DNA of 64,000 nt from Shewanella gelidimarina (GTDB lineage Bacteria; Pseudomonadota; Gammaproteobacteria; Enterobacterales; Shewanellaceae). The stretch lies in contig NZ_JAKIKW010000022.1 of the NCBI RefSeq assembly GCF_023283945.1, positions 1 to 64,000 of the forward strand, given 5' to 3'. This document shows positions 63,843 through 64,000 of this stretch, piece after piece. Every line of letters begins with the position of its first letter. The first letter of the stretch is position 1. The translations under genes and the position numbers were made by a program. Under the pieces are notes generated by a model. It had not been told where the DNA came from. It saw only the letters and a list, made by a program, of their open reading frames with translations, and did not search any database.

Positions 63843-64000
63843 TTATTTCTGCGAACGACGTCGCACACCTAACAAGCCTAACAGTAAAACGGATAGCCCC
63901 ATTGCTCCACCACTAGACTCGCTAGGCTCTGGTTCTGCAGCAACCACTTCTGCTTTAATAGTGATGGTGGCGCTAGCAACTGCAGCTGTCTTAGTGCCAT
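63843..64000 (-). CDS. GlyGly-CTERM protein (partial, C-terminus only)
   Basis: On the minus strand, in frame to a TAA at 63843-63845, 52 residues end in SESSGGAMGLSVLLLGLLGV and a basic RRRSQK tail: the GlyGly-CTERM signal of Gly-Gly, membrane helix and Arg cluster. Such proteins are processed by rhombosortase and are known in Shewanella and Vibrio. The rest lies outside the window. Confidence 0.8.
   Translation of the reverse strand, partial: GTKTAAVASATITIKAEVVAAEPEPSESSGGAMGLSVLLLGLLGVRRRSQK

Overview
The window is bacterial chromosome from a gammaproteobacterium and fits Shewanella or a close marine relative. This rests on gene order: unfused argH in an argE / argCBFGH cluster, pilMNOPQ-aroKB-damX-like-dam-rpe-gph-trpS, rsmI / lpoA-yraN-diaA-dolP beside rnpB, and a GlyGly-CTERM protein. 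The genus is inferred from order and protein character, not from a search.

Layout. 1-1017: the 3' end of a 5S rRNA gene, then about four tandem units of roughly 190 bp, each with the same rrn terminator and what looks like a decayed 5S copy. 1018-12591: cinA, a DUF1439-type lipoprotein, ppc, argE, then divergent argCBFGH, giving most of arginine synthesis from acetylglutamate to arginine. 12688-28094: mrcA (PBP1A) divergent from the type IV pilus alignment and secretin operon pilMNOPQ, then aroK, aroB, a DamX-like SPOR protein, dam, two small genes, rpe, gph and trpS. 28159-34549: a GcvA-type LysR regulator divergent from a DMT transporter, the dolP-diaA-yraN-lpoA group, and rsmI. 34624-34968: rnpB.

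34947-42880: an integrative element of about 7.85 kb sits at the 3' end of rnpB, flanked by imperfect direct repeats of about 80 bp. It carries a tyrosine integrase, a serine recombinase with a possible 26-bp inverted-repeat site upstream, a compact operon of small proteins (one with a helix-turn-helix), a candidate HUH replication endonuclease, two overlapping ORFs of 43 and 42 codons, and several unknown genes. No capsid, portal or conjugation gene is visible, so it may be a mobilizable element or a phage satellite.

43453-50934: a betaine/choline-type ABC transporter (proX-proW-proV) followed by an outer-membrane porin, then a patatin-type protein fused to an Omp85-like barrel. 51345-62880: a formaldehyde detoxification set (frmA, fghA, an iron alcohol dehydrogenase, a Gfa-like enzyme, an SMR pump and a LysR regulator), interrupted by a lipoprotein, a HupE/UreJ membrane gene with a His-rich secreted protein and an anchor protein, and an NDH-2-like oxidoreductase.

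The strongest new observation is a 45-bp block, conserved without gaps, upstream of frmA, the iron alcohol dehydrogenase and the SMR gene. In all three a -10 box lies at the identical offset. The geometry fits activation by a LysR-type regulator, and the lysR gene next to the dehydrogenase is the obvious candidate. The second main observation is the rnpB element and its candidate HUH protein. The window ends inside a GlyGly-CTERM gene on the minus strand.
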